DNA from: JAEUJZ01 sp964460115
GTDB taxonomy: Bacteria > Myxococcota_A > Polyangia > Palsa-1104 > JAEUJZ01
Reading direction: 5' to 3'
Assembly: GCA_964460115.1 (NCBI GenBank)
Contig: CAYWPR010000001.1
Span: forward strand, 62,001-126,000
Length of the DNA: 64,000 nucleotides
The position numbers were made by a program, and so were the translations under genes. This document shows, piece by piece, positions 25,768-34,445 of this stretch. Position 1 is the first letter of the stretch. Each line of letters begins with the position of its first letter. Under the pieces are notes generated by a model that was given only the letters and a program-made list of their open reading frames with translations, made no database searches and had not been told where the DNA came from.

Positions 25768-26688
25768 TCATGCGGTGCCCTCAAGCTTTGCGCAAACCGG
25801 CGTAGCTTCGAGGGCGGAAAAGGTCGGAAAATCGGCAGGGAACGGGGTGCTAAAGCAAAGTGGCGCGCCGGTGCGCGGATGCGCAAAACGCAGCGTATGG
25901 GCATGCAAAAGCAGCCGTGAAAAGGGAGCGCCGCCGTACAAACGATCGCCCAAAAGCGGATGTCCCAGAGCCGCCAAATGGACGCGTATCTGATGCGTGC
26001 GCCCGGTAAAAATCCGTACGTGCAAAAGAGATTGTTGCGCGTCCTTGTCAAAAGCCACGCGACGAAAAAACGTGCGCGCCGCTTGGCCGTGCGGCGAATT
26101 TTCCGAAAAACACTGAGAATGCGCAGTTTGCGCGGCGCCAAAAGCGTCGTGGGCGCGGCCAATGCGCAAATTAATAAAACCCTCCGTGCTGCCGTCAGAT
26201 CCGAAAGGAGTGCCGACGGTCACGGCCAGATATTCGCGAACAATTTTGTCCTGCAAAAGGGCCGTCTGCAGCGCTGCAGCGCTGTCTTTATTGCGCGCCA
26301 AAACCAAAAGTCCCGACGCGTCCGCATCCAAGCGATGGATTAGAAAATGCGGGGGCGGCACTTGCGAAAGCACGGAAGGACCGCCGCGCCTTCCGGGTTG
26401 GCTCTGCAGGCCAGCGGGCTTAGCGACCACGATCAGGCTGGAATCCTCAAAAATCACTCGGGCCGACGGCGCTGGCGGCTGCGCCGTCTCAACATCCAGA
26501 TAGACGGTAATCCGTTCGCCAGCAAGCAAGGCCGTTGCGTTTTTTTCAACGCGGCGGCCATTGCGCCACACCGCCCCTTGGCGCAAAAGGGCATTCGCAC
26601 TGTTTTCAGAAAGCTGCAGCCGGGCTTGCAAAAACGCCGGCAGCGTTCGCGGATCACCGGCGGCCACCGTGAAAATGCGCTTGTTCAC
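25768..26688 (-). CDS. RluA-family 23S rRNA/tRNA pseudouridine synthase
   Basis: This is a 306-residue protein. An N-terminal S4-like RNA-binding region (SENSANALLRQGAVWRNGRR) precedes the RluA catalytic domain. HRLDADASGLLVLARN carries the catalytic Asp, and FTGRTHQIRVHLAALGHPLLGD is the usual second signature. It isomerises uridines in structured RNA; which site (RluC, RluD or other) cannot be told. It lies 9 bp downstream of psuG and just upstream of PBP1A on the same strand, so all three may be cotranscribed. Pairing with psuG is noteworthy because the two act on pseudouridine in opposite directions. Confidence 0.93.
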   Translation of the reverse strand: MNKRIFTVAAGDPRTLPAFLQARLQLSENSANALLRQGAVWRNGRRVEKNATALLAGERITVYLDVETAQPPAPSARVIFEDSSLIVVAKPAGLQSQPGRRGGPSVLSQVPPPHFLIHRLDADASGLLVLARNKDSAAALQTALLQDKIVREYLAVTVGTPFGSDGSTEGFINLRIGRAHDAFGAAQTAHSQCFSENSPHGQAARTFFRRVAFDKDAQQSLLHVRIFTGRTHQIRVHLAALGHPLLGDRLYGGAPFSRLLLHAHTLRFAHPRTGAPLCFSTPFPADFPTFSALEATPVCAKLEGTA

Positions 26689-26697
26689 CCGCTTGCT

Positions 26698-27690
26698 CTA
26701 CGCACTGGCTTGCATCGTCGTTCGGCCCGCCGCTACGGCCACGGCAATGTCCGCAGCCACCGCGGCATTGGAAAGAATCAGGGCGCGGTTGGCCTGCACG
26801 CTGCGATTTTCAGTTTCGCGAGCGATAGCCGCGAGCAAAAACGGCGTCAACTGCTTGCCGATTACTTTGCGCGACGCGGCGTTGTGCAAAGCGGCGTCCA
26901 AAGCACTCTCTATACAAGCCTCTTCAAGGGCTTCGGCTTCGGGAATGGGATTGCAAAGCAAAAGCCCGCGCTGCGGATGCAAGGCAAAATGCGCCCGCAA
27001 AAGCTCGGCGGCTTGCTGCGGATTCTCGACCCGATGCTGCAAGGACAAGCCGCTTTTGCGGGTGTAAAACCCGGGCAGTTCGCCTGTGCCATAGCCGACG
27101 ACCGGCACACCCAGCGTTTCCAGATACTCCAGCGTGCGCGGCAAATCGAGGATGGCTTTCATGCCCGAAGACACCACCGCCACCGGCTCATTGGCCAGGG
27201 TATTGAGGTCGCTGGAGATATCCATGCGATCGCCGCGGTGAACGCCCCCGATGCCGCCAGTCGCAAAGATCATGATGCCGGCCCGCGCCGCCGCATAGAC
27301 GGTGGCGGAAACCGTAGTGGCGCCATAGCCGCCAGAAGCGACGAGCGGTCCCAAATCCGCCACTCCGACTTTGATGCAATGGCCGCGCGCCACCTGTTCA
27401 ATGTCGGTGCGCCCTAGGCCCACACGAATCTCCCCCGAGATGACCGCGACCATGGCGGGCACGGCTCCGGCGCGACGAATGGTGGCTTCAGCCTCGGTGG
27501 CCACTTCGATGTTTTCCGGCCAAGGCAGCCCATGCGCAAGAAGCGTTGATTCCAGCGCCACCACCGGCTGCCCCGCATCAATCGCTGCTGTTACCTCGTC
27601 AGCAACGCGCAATTTCGTCACCAGCGGCGCTTTTAGCGCCGACTTTGTTCCCGTCGGATTTTCTGTGTTCTTTAAAAACGCGCCCGCCAT
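26698..27690 (-). CDS. psuG: Pseudouridine-5'-phosphate glycosidase
   Basis: The frame is open for another 132 codons upstream, but homology begins near ATG 27690, giving 330 residues, the normal PsuG length. Recognisable blocks are VVALESTLLAHGLPWPENIEV, ISGEIRVGL, ATTVSATVYAAARAGI, FATGGIGGVHRG, PGFYTRKSG and LLLCNPIPE. PsuG cleaves pseudouridine 5'-phosphate to uracil and ribose 5-phosphate using Mn, after PsuK phosphorylates pseudouridine. No psuK is visible nearby. The kinase may be elsewhere. It is divergent from the sigma-54 activator gene. Confidence 0.95.
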   Translation of the reverse strand: MAGAFLKNTENPTGTKSALKAPLVTKLRVADEVTAAIDAGQPVVALESTLLAHGLPWPENIEVATEAEATIRRAGAVPAMVAVISGEIRVGLGRTDIEQVARGHCIKVGVADLGPLVASGGYGATTVSATVYAAARAGIMIFATGGIGGVHRGDRMDISSDLNTLANEPVAVVSSGMKAILDLPRTLEYLETLGVPVVGYGTGELPGFYTRKSGLSLQHRVENPQQAAELLRAHFALHPQRGLLLCNPIPEAEALEEACIESALDAALHNAASRKVIGKQLTPFLLAAIARETENRSVQANRALILSNAAVAADIAVAVAAGRTTMQASA

Positions 27691-27801
27691 GACTGCCTCT
27701 TCCGAAAACGATTTCGGCACGCGCCAAAGAAGCTGCATGCGAAAAATCGACGCACCATAGCAACTTCTACGCTGCGATGCACGATACCTAACGCCAAACT
27801 C

Positions 27802-28794
27802 ATGCTGCGTACTCAGCTTCTCAATTCCAATTTGCTCATCGGCGATAGCAATGCAATGCAACAATTGCGACAGCAAATTCAACGCTTTGGCCCCACAGAG
27901 CTGGCGGTGGTGATTTTTGGCGAAAGCGGCACCGGCAAAGAGCTTGTCGCACGGGCCCTGCATGAAGCCAGCGGTCGCTCGGGCGAGCTTGTCGCGGTCA
28001 ACTGCGGCGCTTTGCCGCGCGAACTTGTGGAAAGCGAGCTTTTCGGACACGAGCGCGGAGCTTTTACGGGCGCCGACCGGCGCCACCTTGGGTGCTTTGG
28101 CGCAGCCAATCGAGGAACTCTATTTCTGGATGAGATTGCCGAACTGCCGCTTTCCCTGCAGCCGCGCCTTTTGCGCGCTTTGGAAAGTCGCGCCATTCGT
28201 CCCGTCGGGGCCACGCGTGAACAGCCGGTGGATATACGCTTTGTCGCTGCCTCACACCGCGATTTGGAAGCCGAGGTCATTGCCGGTCGTTTTCGCGCCG
28301 ATTTGTATTATCGGCTGTGCGCGCTGGAAATTGCCATTCCGCCGCTGCGCGAGCGCCCTACGGACATTCCACTTTTGGTGCAGCACTTTTTGCAGCTTTA
28401 CGGCAACGCCGCAGCGCCATGCCATATTGCTGCGGCTGAGCTTGAGCGGCTCGCCCGTCATCCCTGGCCGGGCAATGTCCGTCAGCTTCGTCATGCAGTT
28501 TTGCGCGCCTTGCACCTGGGCGGTCTCGAGCTGCGCGCTGAAGATCTGCTTGGTGCTTCGCGCCTTGGCAGCGGCATGCAAGCGGCGAAACCATCGAATG
28601 CCGCAACCGGGCCACTGCTTGGGCGCAGCTTTGCCGAGATTGAACGGCAAATCTATTCGGATGCGCTGACGCAGACTGGCGGCAACTGCCGTGCCGCCGC
28701 CGAGCTTTTGCGCGTCCCCAAGTCAACGCTGCACGACAAGGTACGGCGTCTGGGACTTACACAAAGGCGGCGAATGGCCGCACCACCGCTTTAA
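27802..28794 (+). CDS. Sigma-54-dependent transcriptional activator without sensor domain
   Basis: This 330-residue protein is an AAA+ enhancer-binding protein. It has Walker A GESGTGKE, the sigma-54 loop GAFTGA, Walker B LFLDEIAEL, the R-finger region FRADLYYRLCALEI, HPWPGNVRQLRHAV and a C-terminal Fis-type HTH (GGNCRAAAELLRVPKSTLHD). There are only about 10 residues before the AAA+ core, so no receiver, GAF or PAS sensor is present, and control may come from a partner or from its own expression. It starts at ATG 27802 and its stop overlaps the convergent lipoprotein gene by 4 bp. Target genes are not evident; no convincing -24/-12 site was seen nearby. Confidence 0.9.
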   Translation: MLRTQLLNSNLLIGDSNAMQQLRQQIQRFGPTELAVVIFGESGTGKELVARALHEASGRSGELVAVNCGALPRELVESELFGHERGAFTGADRRHLGCFGAANRGTLFLDEIAELPLSLQPRLLRALESRAIRPVGATREQPVDIRFVAASHRDLEAEVIAGRFRADLYYRLCALEIAIPPLRERPTDIPLLVQHFLQLYGNAAAPCHIAAAELERLARHPWPGNVRQLRHAVLRALHLGGLELRAEDLLGASRLGSGMQAAKPSNAATGPLLGRSFAEIERQIYSDALTQTGGNCRAAAELLRVPKSTLHDKVRRLGLTQRRRMAAPPL

Positions 28795-30521
28795 TTTTTG
28801 GATTTGCAGGTGGCGGGCTCATTGGCCTGGACGCAGCCATCGACACAGCGCCGCCATGAACCAGGCGCAATATTGGCGTTAAACAAGCACTGTTCCCAAG
28901 CCAGGTCGCAGGCGTCGCGTTCTTTTTGCGGCAGCGCGGTGCCGCGGGCGTTGATGTGGCATTTGCGAAACGTAAACAAGCAGGCGCTTAGTTCTAGCGC
29001 GCGACCGCATTGATGCTCGCAGTCCGCGAAACGGGCCTGCTGCGCTTCACTCGAGCATTCTCCGCTTTCATTGTCACTGCGAGACAGCGGCCGACGCTGC
29101 GGCGTCAGACCCGGAGTGGCATTAAATGTCTCATCGCTGGCTGCGGGCTGGCGCTCGGGTTCGCTAACGACCGCCGGAGGCGTGACCGGGGCGACCGAGG
29201 CGACAGGGACAGGGCGCTCCACTTCCACGGCCTGCCGGGCCGTGGCGCGGCGCACTTCTTTACGCGGCGCTTCTTCGTTAGGAAGCGGCCCTTGAGGGCT
29301 GCTTTCGCTGGGCATATCGCCGCGGCAACGGCGCTCGACCTCGGCCAGAATTTCCGAAGCAATTCCCGGTACGTTGGTGGGTCGAGTCGTGCCCCGCCGT
29401 GAGTTGCCAAGCGCTGACGGCGGCGCCAACCACAGGCCTTCGCGCGGTTTGAGCGTGCCGTGAATCGGTCGCGAAGAGGGACTTAGCTGATCCGGGGGCA
29501 CCGGCGGCAGATAATCGTCCGAGTACATCTCGTACATGATGTCGGGAGCAAGCTGCACGTGCAGCGAACCGCAACTTGGCAGGGCTTGGCGCAGCCCGCG
29601 CAAATCCACCGTCTGACTGGATTGACCGCCAAGCGCCACGCGAACTTTTAGCGGAGCGGCCTCGCTGCCAAGTCCTTCGGTCAGATATTCGCTGGTGACT
29701 TCCAGCGCCACGGTGCGTCCGGCCATGGGGCGGTTCGTGCCGCAATTCTGCTCGCCGCTCTGGGCGTCCCAGCTTTGCGCGCTTTCGGAATCGACGACGC
29801 GTTCGCGATCGATATGGCCGCGCCAGGTTCCGCCGACGATGCCGGTAAAAATGGACGCGCCGACGAGGCCCGCGCCGGTCAGGGCGATGGTGCGAAATGT
29901 CGGAACATCGATAAGGGGTACAAAACCCGGCGAACTGGGAGTTGACCCCAGGCTGCCCGCTGCCGGAATGGTCGACATTCCGGTACCGGCCAGCATCGAG
30001 CCGCCAAGCCCCACCAGAATGCCGCACATCGCGAAGCGCAGCTTGGTCGGCCGGGCCAGTGCCGAGATGCAGCTAATCAGACCGCCGGCCGCCAAAGCGC
30101 TGCCAGTGCCATACATGACGGGACGGCCCCATTCGGGATAGAGATTTGAAAACCAACCCGCGCCGCCAAAGCCGCTGGCGGCACCGCCGGCCGTACCGGT
30201 CACGATTGACAGGGCCGTCCACCACGAACCGCCGGTCCGACGAAATTGACCGGTATCCGTACGCCGAACGGTTCCATAAAGAGCATAGCGGCAGCGGGGC
30301 GAAACGGATGCTCGAACCTGCACAACGTTTGGCATCGTCGAGGGGGCAAGTTCCCATCGTTCGATATCGCGGGTGGGGATCAGCCGGTTGGTAGTGGCGA
30401 CGGGCACATCGACGCCAAGGCGCCACTCTCCCTGATAGCAGCCGCCTAATAATGCAATGGCAAATAACCCACAATACGACCGCAGCGGCTTCCCAGTAGG
30501 AAGCACCCGGTGCTGGGACAT
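28791..30521 (-). CDS. Lipoprotein with hydrophobic glycine-rich segments, downstream of traB
   Basis: This is a 576-residue protein with a signal peptide and lipobox LLGGC (residues about 18-28). Residues about 95-250 hold four Gly/Ala-rich hydrophobic stretches (for example LSIVTGTAGGAASGFGGAGW and GILVGLGGSMLAGTGM) that could be membrane segments. A middle domain follows with Pro-rich text, and the last 110 residues are Cys-rich (about 10 Cys, for example FADCEHQCGRALELSACLF). I recognise no family. It follows traB by 38 bp on the same strand, so it may belong to the exchange operon; this is inference from position only. Confidence 0.68.
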   Translation of the reverse strand: MSQHRVLPTGKPLRSYCGLFAIALLGGCYQGEWRLGVDVPVATTNRLIPTRDIERWELAPSTMPNVVQVRASVSPRCRYALYGTVRRTDTGQFRRTGGSWWTALSIVTGTAGGAASGFGGAGWFSNLYPEWGRPVMYGTGSALAAGGLISCISALARPTKLRFAMCGILVGLGGSMLAGTGMSTIPAAGSLGSTPSSPGFVPLIDVPTFRTIALTGAGLVGASIFTGIVGGTWRGHIDRERVVDSESAQSWDAQSGEQNCGTNRPMAGRTVALEVTSEYLTEGLGSEAAPLKVRVALGGQSSQTVDLRGLRQALPSCGSLHVQLAPDIMYEMYSDDYLPPVPPDQLSPSSRPIHGTLKPREGLWLAPPSALGNSRRGTTRPTNVPGIASEILAEVERRCRGDMPSESSPQGPLPNEEAPRKEVRRATARQAVEVERPVPVASVAPVTPPAVVSEPERQPAASDETFNATPGLTPQRRPLSRSDNESGECSSEAQQARFADCEHQCGRALELSACLFTFRKCHINARGTALPQKERDACDLAWEQCLFNANIAPGSWRRCVDGCVQANEPATCKSKN

Positions 30522-30559
30522 CGGTTCCTATCCTCCAGTGACCACTCAGAAACTAGCGC

Positions 30560-32086
30560 TTAGGGGGTCGGCTTGGGCGTAGAGCTAGTGGTGGACACTT
30601 TCAGAATAGTAAATTCTACCCGGCGATTCAACGTCATCCCCTCTGGGGTCTGGTTGCTCGCGATGGGCCGGCTGCGACCATAACCCATGGCGCGCAGACG
30701 AGAGGGTTCGATGCCGCGTGACAGCAGGAACTTTTGCACCGACTGAGCCCGACGCTGCGACAGATCCAGATTGTAAGCGTCGCTCGCGCGCGAGTCGCAG
30801 TGCCCTTCAACCTCGACGAGCTCCCACTCGGGATGGGCGCGAATGACTTGCGCCACTTCCTCAAGCAGATCAAAGGACTCGGGTAGGATGACGTCGTAGT
30901 CGGTGGCGAAGTGGACGACTTCGTTGATCTTAATCTTATTTTCTTTGGCGTAGACGCGCGGACAGCCGTTATAGGCGCGGCGGCCCGGCAGATTCGGACA
31001 GTCATCTACGCGATCGATAATGCCGTCGCGGTCGGTGTCGCGCTCGGGGCAACCGTCGTTTTCGGGCGTGCCTTTTTCATCCGGACACAGATCTTTTTCG
31101 CCGATAATTCCGTCGCCATCCGGGTCGTCGGGGGGCTTTTTGAAATCGTCGATGGCGGCCTGCTCGTTGGTATGGCCTGGTACCCAGACGGCGGAAATAA
31201 AGAAGCGAAATGCCGGAACGCCAATGGCGCAATCAGCGCCAAAGTTCAGACCGGTGGTAAACGTGACGCCAAAAGACGCATACCAGCGCAGACCGAGCAT
31301 AAGCTCGACCGGCACCTGCCGAATGCTTTCCGGCGCTTTGAAAAACGACACATTGAGATACGCCCCACCAAGGGCAGTCAGCCCCCAGCGGCGCACAAGC
31401 GGCAGCTCGGCCCCGGCGGCGCCGACAAAAGCCGGTCCAAGCTGAACGTGTTGAAATTCGACGAGCGGTCGATAATAGATTCCGGCTTGCGCAGCCAGAA
31501 GTGTGCCACCGCCAAAGCGATAGTCGGCAGCCAGCGTCGGGCTAAAGGTCCAGCGGCCGTCACCCGCATAAGCAAAGGCATCACCCGTCGGAGCATTGAC
31601 GCGCAAAAGTGCGGCCACACCAAAGCCCTTGGCATAAGACAAGCGGCGAACGATCGCCAACTTGCCGATCAACGCCAAATCGCCCTTGGCGAAAGACTGC
31701 ACCGAGCTATCGGTACCAACTGACTCCATGCTGTCGCCCGACTGGTACAGAATCAGCGGAAAGACCACGCCGAATTCGAACCGATCGCCAAGTCCGACGG
31801 CGGCCATCAGGTCCATTTCCAGACGATTGCGAATCAGCTCGAACTGCCGGTCGCCTTGCTGGTTCAGCAGAATCAGCGGATCCAGCGAGAAGCTGAAGTA
31901 GGTGCCAATCGAAAAGGATTTATGTCGCAGTGGCTGCGTCTGCGGCACGATCAAAAGGTCGCGCGGGCCAGGCGTCGGCCGCCAGGGCTGAATGTCAAAA
32001 CCCTGTTGCTGCTGCGCGTACGTCGGGGTCGAATTTGCCGCAACCAGCAGTAGCACCCCAGCCGCCCATGAGCATAGCGCGCGCAT
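30560..32086 (-). CDS. traB: TraB-like outer-membrane protein with TSP3 repeats and OmpA domain
   Basis: Start chosen at ATG 32086 (508 residues), where a good signal peptide begins (LCSWAAGVLLLVAANSTPTYA). Residues about 40-310 are beta-rich, likely a barrel. About 318-378 are thrombospondin type-3-like Ca-binding repeats (DPDGDGIIGEKDLCPDEKG, DTDRDGIIDRVDDCP). About 380-495 form an OmpA peptidoglycan-binding domain (HFATDYDVILPESFDLLEEV, then GYGRSRPIASN and NRRVEFTI). In Myxococcus, TraB carries an OmpA domain and works with TraA in outer-membrane exchange. Here a TraA-like gene ends 5 bp upstream, giving the same gene order. Without TraA it would be called only an OmpA/TSP3 porin-like protein. 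Confidence 0.72.
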   Translation of the reverse strand: MRALCSWAAGVLLLVAANSTPTYAQQQQGFDIQPWRPTPGPRDLLIVPQTQPLRHKSFSIGTYFSFSLDPLILLNQQGDRQFELIRNRLEMDLMAAVGLGDRFEFGVVFPLILYQSGDSMESVGTDSSVQSFAKGDLALIGKLAIVRRLSYAKGFGVAALLRVNAPTGDAFAYAGDGRWTFSPTLAADYRFGGGTLLAAQAGIYYRPLVEFQHVQLGPAFVGAAGAELPLVRRWGLTALGGAYLNVSFFKAPESIRQVPVELMLGLRWYASFGVTFTTGLNFGADCAIGVPAFRFFISAVWVPGHTNEQAAIDDFKKPPDDPDGDGIIGEKDLCPDEKGTPENDGCPERDTDRDGIIDRVDDCPNLPGRRAYNGCPRVYAKENKIKINEVVHFATDYDVILPESFDLLEEVAQVIRAHPEWELVEVEGHCDSRASDAYNLDLSQRRAQSVQKFLLSRGIEPSRLRAMGYGRSRPIASNQTPEGMTLNRRVEFTILKVSTTSSTPKPTP

Positions 32087-32091
32087 GGCGG

Positions 32092-34353
32092 TCACCCGAC
32101 CTTTCGCCGCGCCCAGCCGCGCTGCAGAACCAGGCTGAAAAGCAGCATGGAAAACAGCGCCGCCAAGGCGCCTCGATCGTGGGTCAGCGGCGTACCGTCT
32201 GACGAGAAGGTATTGTTCGTGACGATGGCAGGGGCCACCGCCGCAGTCGAGCAGCCGCACAGCGCGCCCCCGGCTGTGCCGGCGCAGCGGCCAGATGTGC
32301 ATCGGCGCAAACCGTCGCTGCTTAGCCGGCAGCACTGATTGCCTTGGCAGTCCTTATTGTCTTTGCAGTTTGCCGTGCAACTGCCGCTTTCGAGGTCGCA
32401 AGCGCCGCACAGACATTGCGAGGAATTGAAGCATTCGATGCAACGACCGCCATGACAGCGCAGACCTTGCCCGCAGGGCGGATCACATTTGTTCAAACAG
32501 TCATGCGTGTTCGGATCGCATTGACCGCCATCGCCGCAGTCTTCGTTGGTGATACAACGAACGCACGTGGCATTCGGAACGGTGTGATCTGGCGCATAGC
32601 AAAAAGGAGTATTGGTAGGTATCGGCAAAGCCCTGCTGCTGTCGGCCGGATTGGTAATCAGCTCAGTGCCGCAGCTTTGGCAGCGCGGTCCACAGTGGCG
32701 GTCTTCGACGCAACTTCGGCAACTGCCGCTTTCACAGTAGTTGCCGTTGCTACAGTCGGAATCGGCGCGGCACTCGACGCAAACACTACCGTTTAAGCAG
32801 TACGGCGTATTGCCACTTTTGGTTTTGCAATTTACCGCGTTTGGCCCGCATTTGTCATCCGCTTCATTTTCCGGAATCTTATCGATACAGCGCGCATTGA
32901 CCTTGTCGCAAAGCGGATTATTGGGATCGGTGCAATCTGCATCGGTATTGCACGGCGAACAGAGCCGTAGATTGGGATTCTTGGGATCCGGATTGACGGC
33001 AAATGGCGTCGTTTCACAGCACGGTGCGGGAACGCATTTATTGGCTGACGTGCAAATCTGCCCAGACGGACAATCCGAATTCGTCAAGCATTGATCGCAG
33101 TGGGCTTTGTCAGGATTTTCCGGGCAATCTTTATCGGGGATACAAGCGGGATTTGGTGCAGTGCATCCCTCGCACGCGGATCCACAGTGCTGATTGGTCA
33201 CGCAAGGGGCACATACCGCCGCAATGTTACAGTAATGGGCCTTGTCGCAAGTACTTCCCGGTTGCGGCGCGGGGGCGCCCGCAGACGAACGCGGACACTG
33301 CTGGCAGCGGTTCAGGTCATATACACATTGGCCCGGCATGCTGGAAGAAGAGATAAAAGGATGACGGCCCCATGTTGTTTGATAAAAATTGGTTGGTTGC
33401 GTGAAGCTCAGATCAAATAGATTCTCGGTCAGCTTCTTTCCTGTGAATCCGTTTTCATCAATATCATTAAAAGAGCCAGTGAGCACTGCGAATTCTAAAA
33501 CGCCTGCCGTGCCTGCATCATATTGTCCATAAAAAATTTCAACCGGATAAAGACCGGATTTGGGAAATATAATTTGATTGGTGACGCGAAATCGATCGAC
33601 CGAGCCGTGATGTCGGCTGATCAGCAGATATCTTTCCATCGGCGGCGGATTTTGTTCACTGGTGGCCGATGGAGAAACCGCATAAAACCGCAGGGCCACT
33701 AGGTTATCCGTGAGAAAGCCCATGTGCAGAGGCTGTCCTGCCCAATCCGGCCGAACGAAGAAAAAGCCACGAAAGCGTGCAGCAAATGGCCCAGTGGTGC
33801 TAAATCCTGCCGAGGCGGGAAAATCGCAGCCAAAATCGTCCATGCCGTTTTGGCAGCCAGAAGTTCCCACCCAATCGCCATTGGCGATAAGTCCGCCCAT
33901 ATTGAAATGATTTGTCAGATCAAACGGCGTTTGCATCGTCTGATCTTGACGCTGCGGATCCGAGGTCGGAATGGTCGGCGACGAATCCATAAATGCATCG
34001 ATTCGATCGGGCAGCCCTTGGGCGTAATTCACGTCGGGGTAAAGGGCGGTGTCGCGGTCGGGAAAGATCAGCGGAGAGGTGGCATTTGTCGTCGGACGAA
34101 AGCCAGCACACAATCCGGTGCCGGGACGCGAGAGGCTGGGCAGATAATCGGCTTTCTGCGGCGCCTCGGGACTTATCGGATTGCCGGTGACCGTCACATT
34201 TGGCAAGCACGCGACCGGCGGATTGCCCGTATTGCACTGCTGCGCCGCGGCATCCCCGAGCACGGCAAAAAATAGCAACACACCCAAAACCACGGGCACT
34301 GGCCCACGCTGCGGGTGATTTTGACGATTGTTTCCAAGAAGCAGCTTCCCCAT
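32092..34353 (-). CDS. traA: TraA-like cell-surface receptor (PA14-like, Cys-rich, MYXO-CTERM-like)
   Basis: Start taken at ATG 34353 (753 residues); an upstream ATG (34401) is also possible. Signal peptide at about 18-38 (VPVVLGVLLFFAVLGDAAA). Residues about 190-295 have PA14-like features (FRGFFFVRPDWAGQPLHMGF, FPKSGLYPVEIFYGQYDAG). Residues about 343-700 are Cys-rich repeats with recurrent C-x2-C / CxxDxDC-type units. The end has CGCS, then a hydrophobic helix (LAALFSMLLFSLVL) and Arg-rich WARRK, as in MYXO-CTERM sorting tails. M. xanthus TraA has this order (PA14-like recognition domain, Cys-rich stalk, MYXO-CTERM) and mediates kin recognition and outer-membrane exchange. The traB-like gene follows after 5 bp. 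Confidence 0.72.
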   Translation of the reverse strand: MGKLLLGNNRQNHPQRGPVPVVLGVLLFFAVLGDAAAQQCNTGNPPVACLPNVTVTGNPISPEAPQKADYLPSLSRPGTGLCAGFRPTTNATSPLIFPDRDTALYPDVNYAQGLPDRIDAFMDSSPTIPTSDPQRQDQTMQTPFDLTNHFNMGGLIANGDWVGTSGCQNGMDDFGCDFPASAGFSTTGPFAARFRGFFFVRPDWAGQPLHMGFLTDNLVALRFYAVSPSATSEQNPPPMERYLLISRHHGSVDRFRVTNQIIFPKSGLYPVEIFYGQYDAGTAGVLEFAVLTGSFNDIDENGFTGKKLTENLFDLSFTQPTNFYQTTWGRHPFISSSSMPGQCVYDLNRCQQCPRSSAGAPAPQPGSTCDKAHYCNIAAVCAPCVTNQHCGSACEGCTAPNPACIPDKDCPENPDKAHCDQCLTNSDCPSGQICTSANKCVPAPCCETTPFAVNPDPKNPNLRLCSPCNTDADCTDPNNPLCDKVNARCIDKIPENEADDKCGPNAVNCKTKSGNTPYCLNGSVCVECRADSDCSNGNYCESGSCRSCVEDRHCGPRCQSCGTELITNPADSSRALPIPTNTPFCYAPDHTVPNATCVRCITNEDCGDGGQCDPNTHDCLNKCDPPCGQGLRCHGGRCIECFNSSQCLCGACDLESGSCTANCKDNKDCQGNQCCRLSSDGLRRCTSGRCAGTAGGALCGCSTAAVAPAIVTNNTFSSDGTPLTHDRGALAALFSMLLFSLVLQRGWARRKVG

Positions 34354-34445
34354 GGCGTAGAACCTACAGAAACCATAGCAGCGGGGCTTGCATGCGGTCA
34401 ATTCCGTCGCAAGTCGGAATTGATAAAAAAGCGACGGACGTATAG

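Noticed and set aside
26347..27417. Plus-strand open frame of 356 codons over rluA-type and psuG genes
   Set aside because: It is a shadow of two conserved genes in a GC-rich sequence with no homology of its own.
27691..27801. Sigma-54 promoter between psuG and the activator
   Set aside because: A GG-rich string on the minus strand lacks GC at the required -12 spacing.
27691..28086. N-terminal extension of psuG
   Set aside because: These 132 codons overlap the divergent sigma-54 activator gene and lack PsuG homology.
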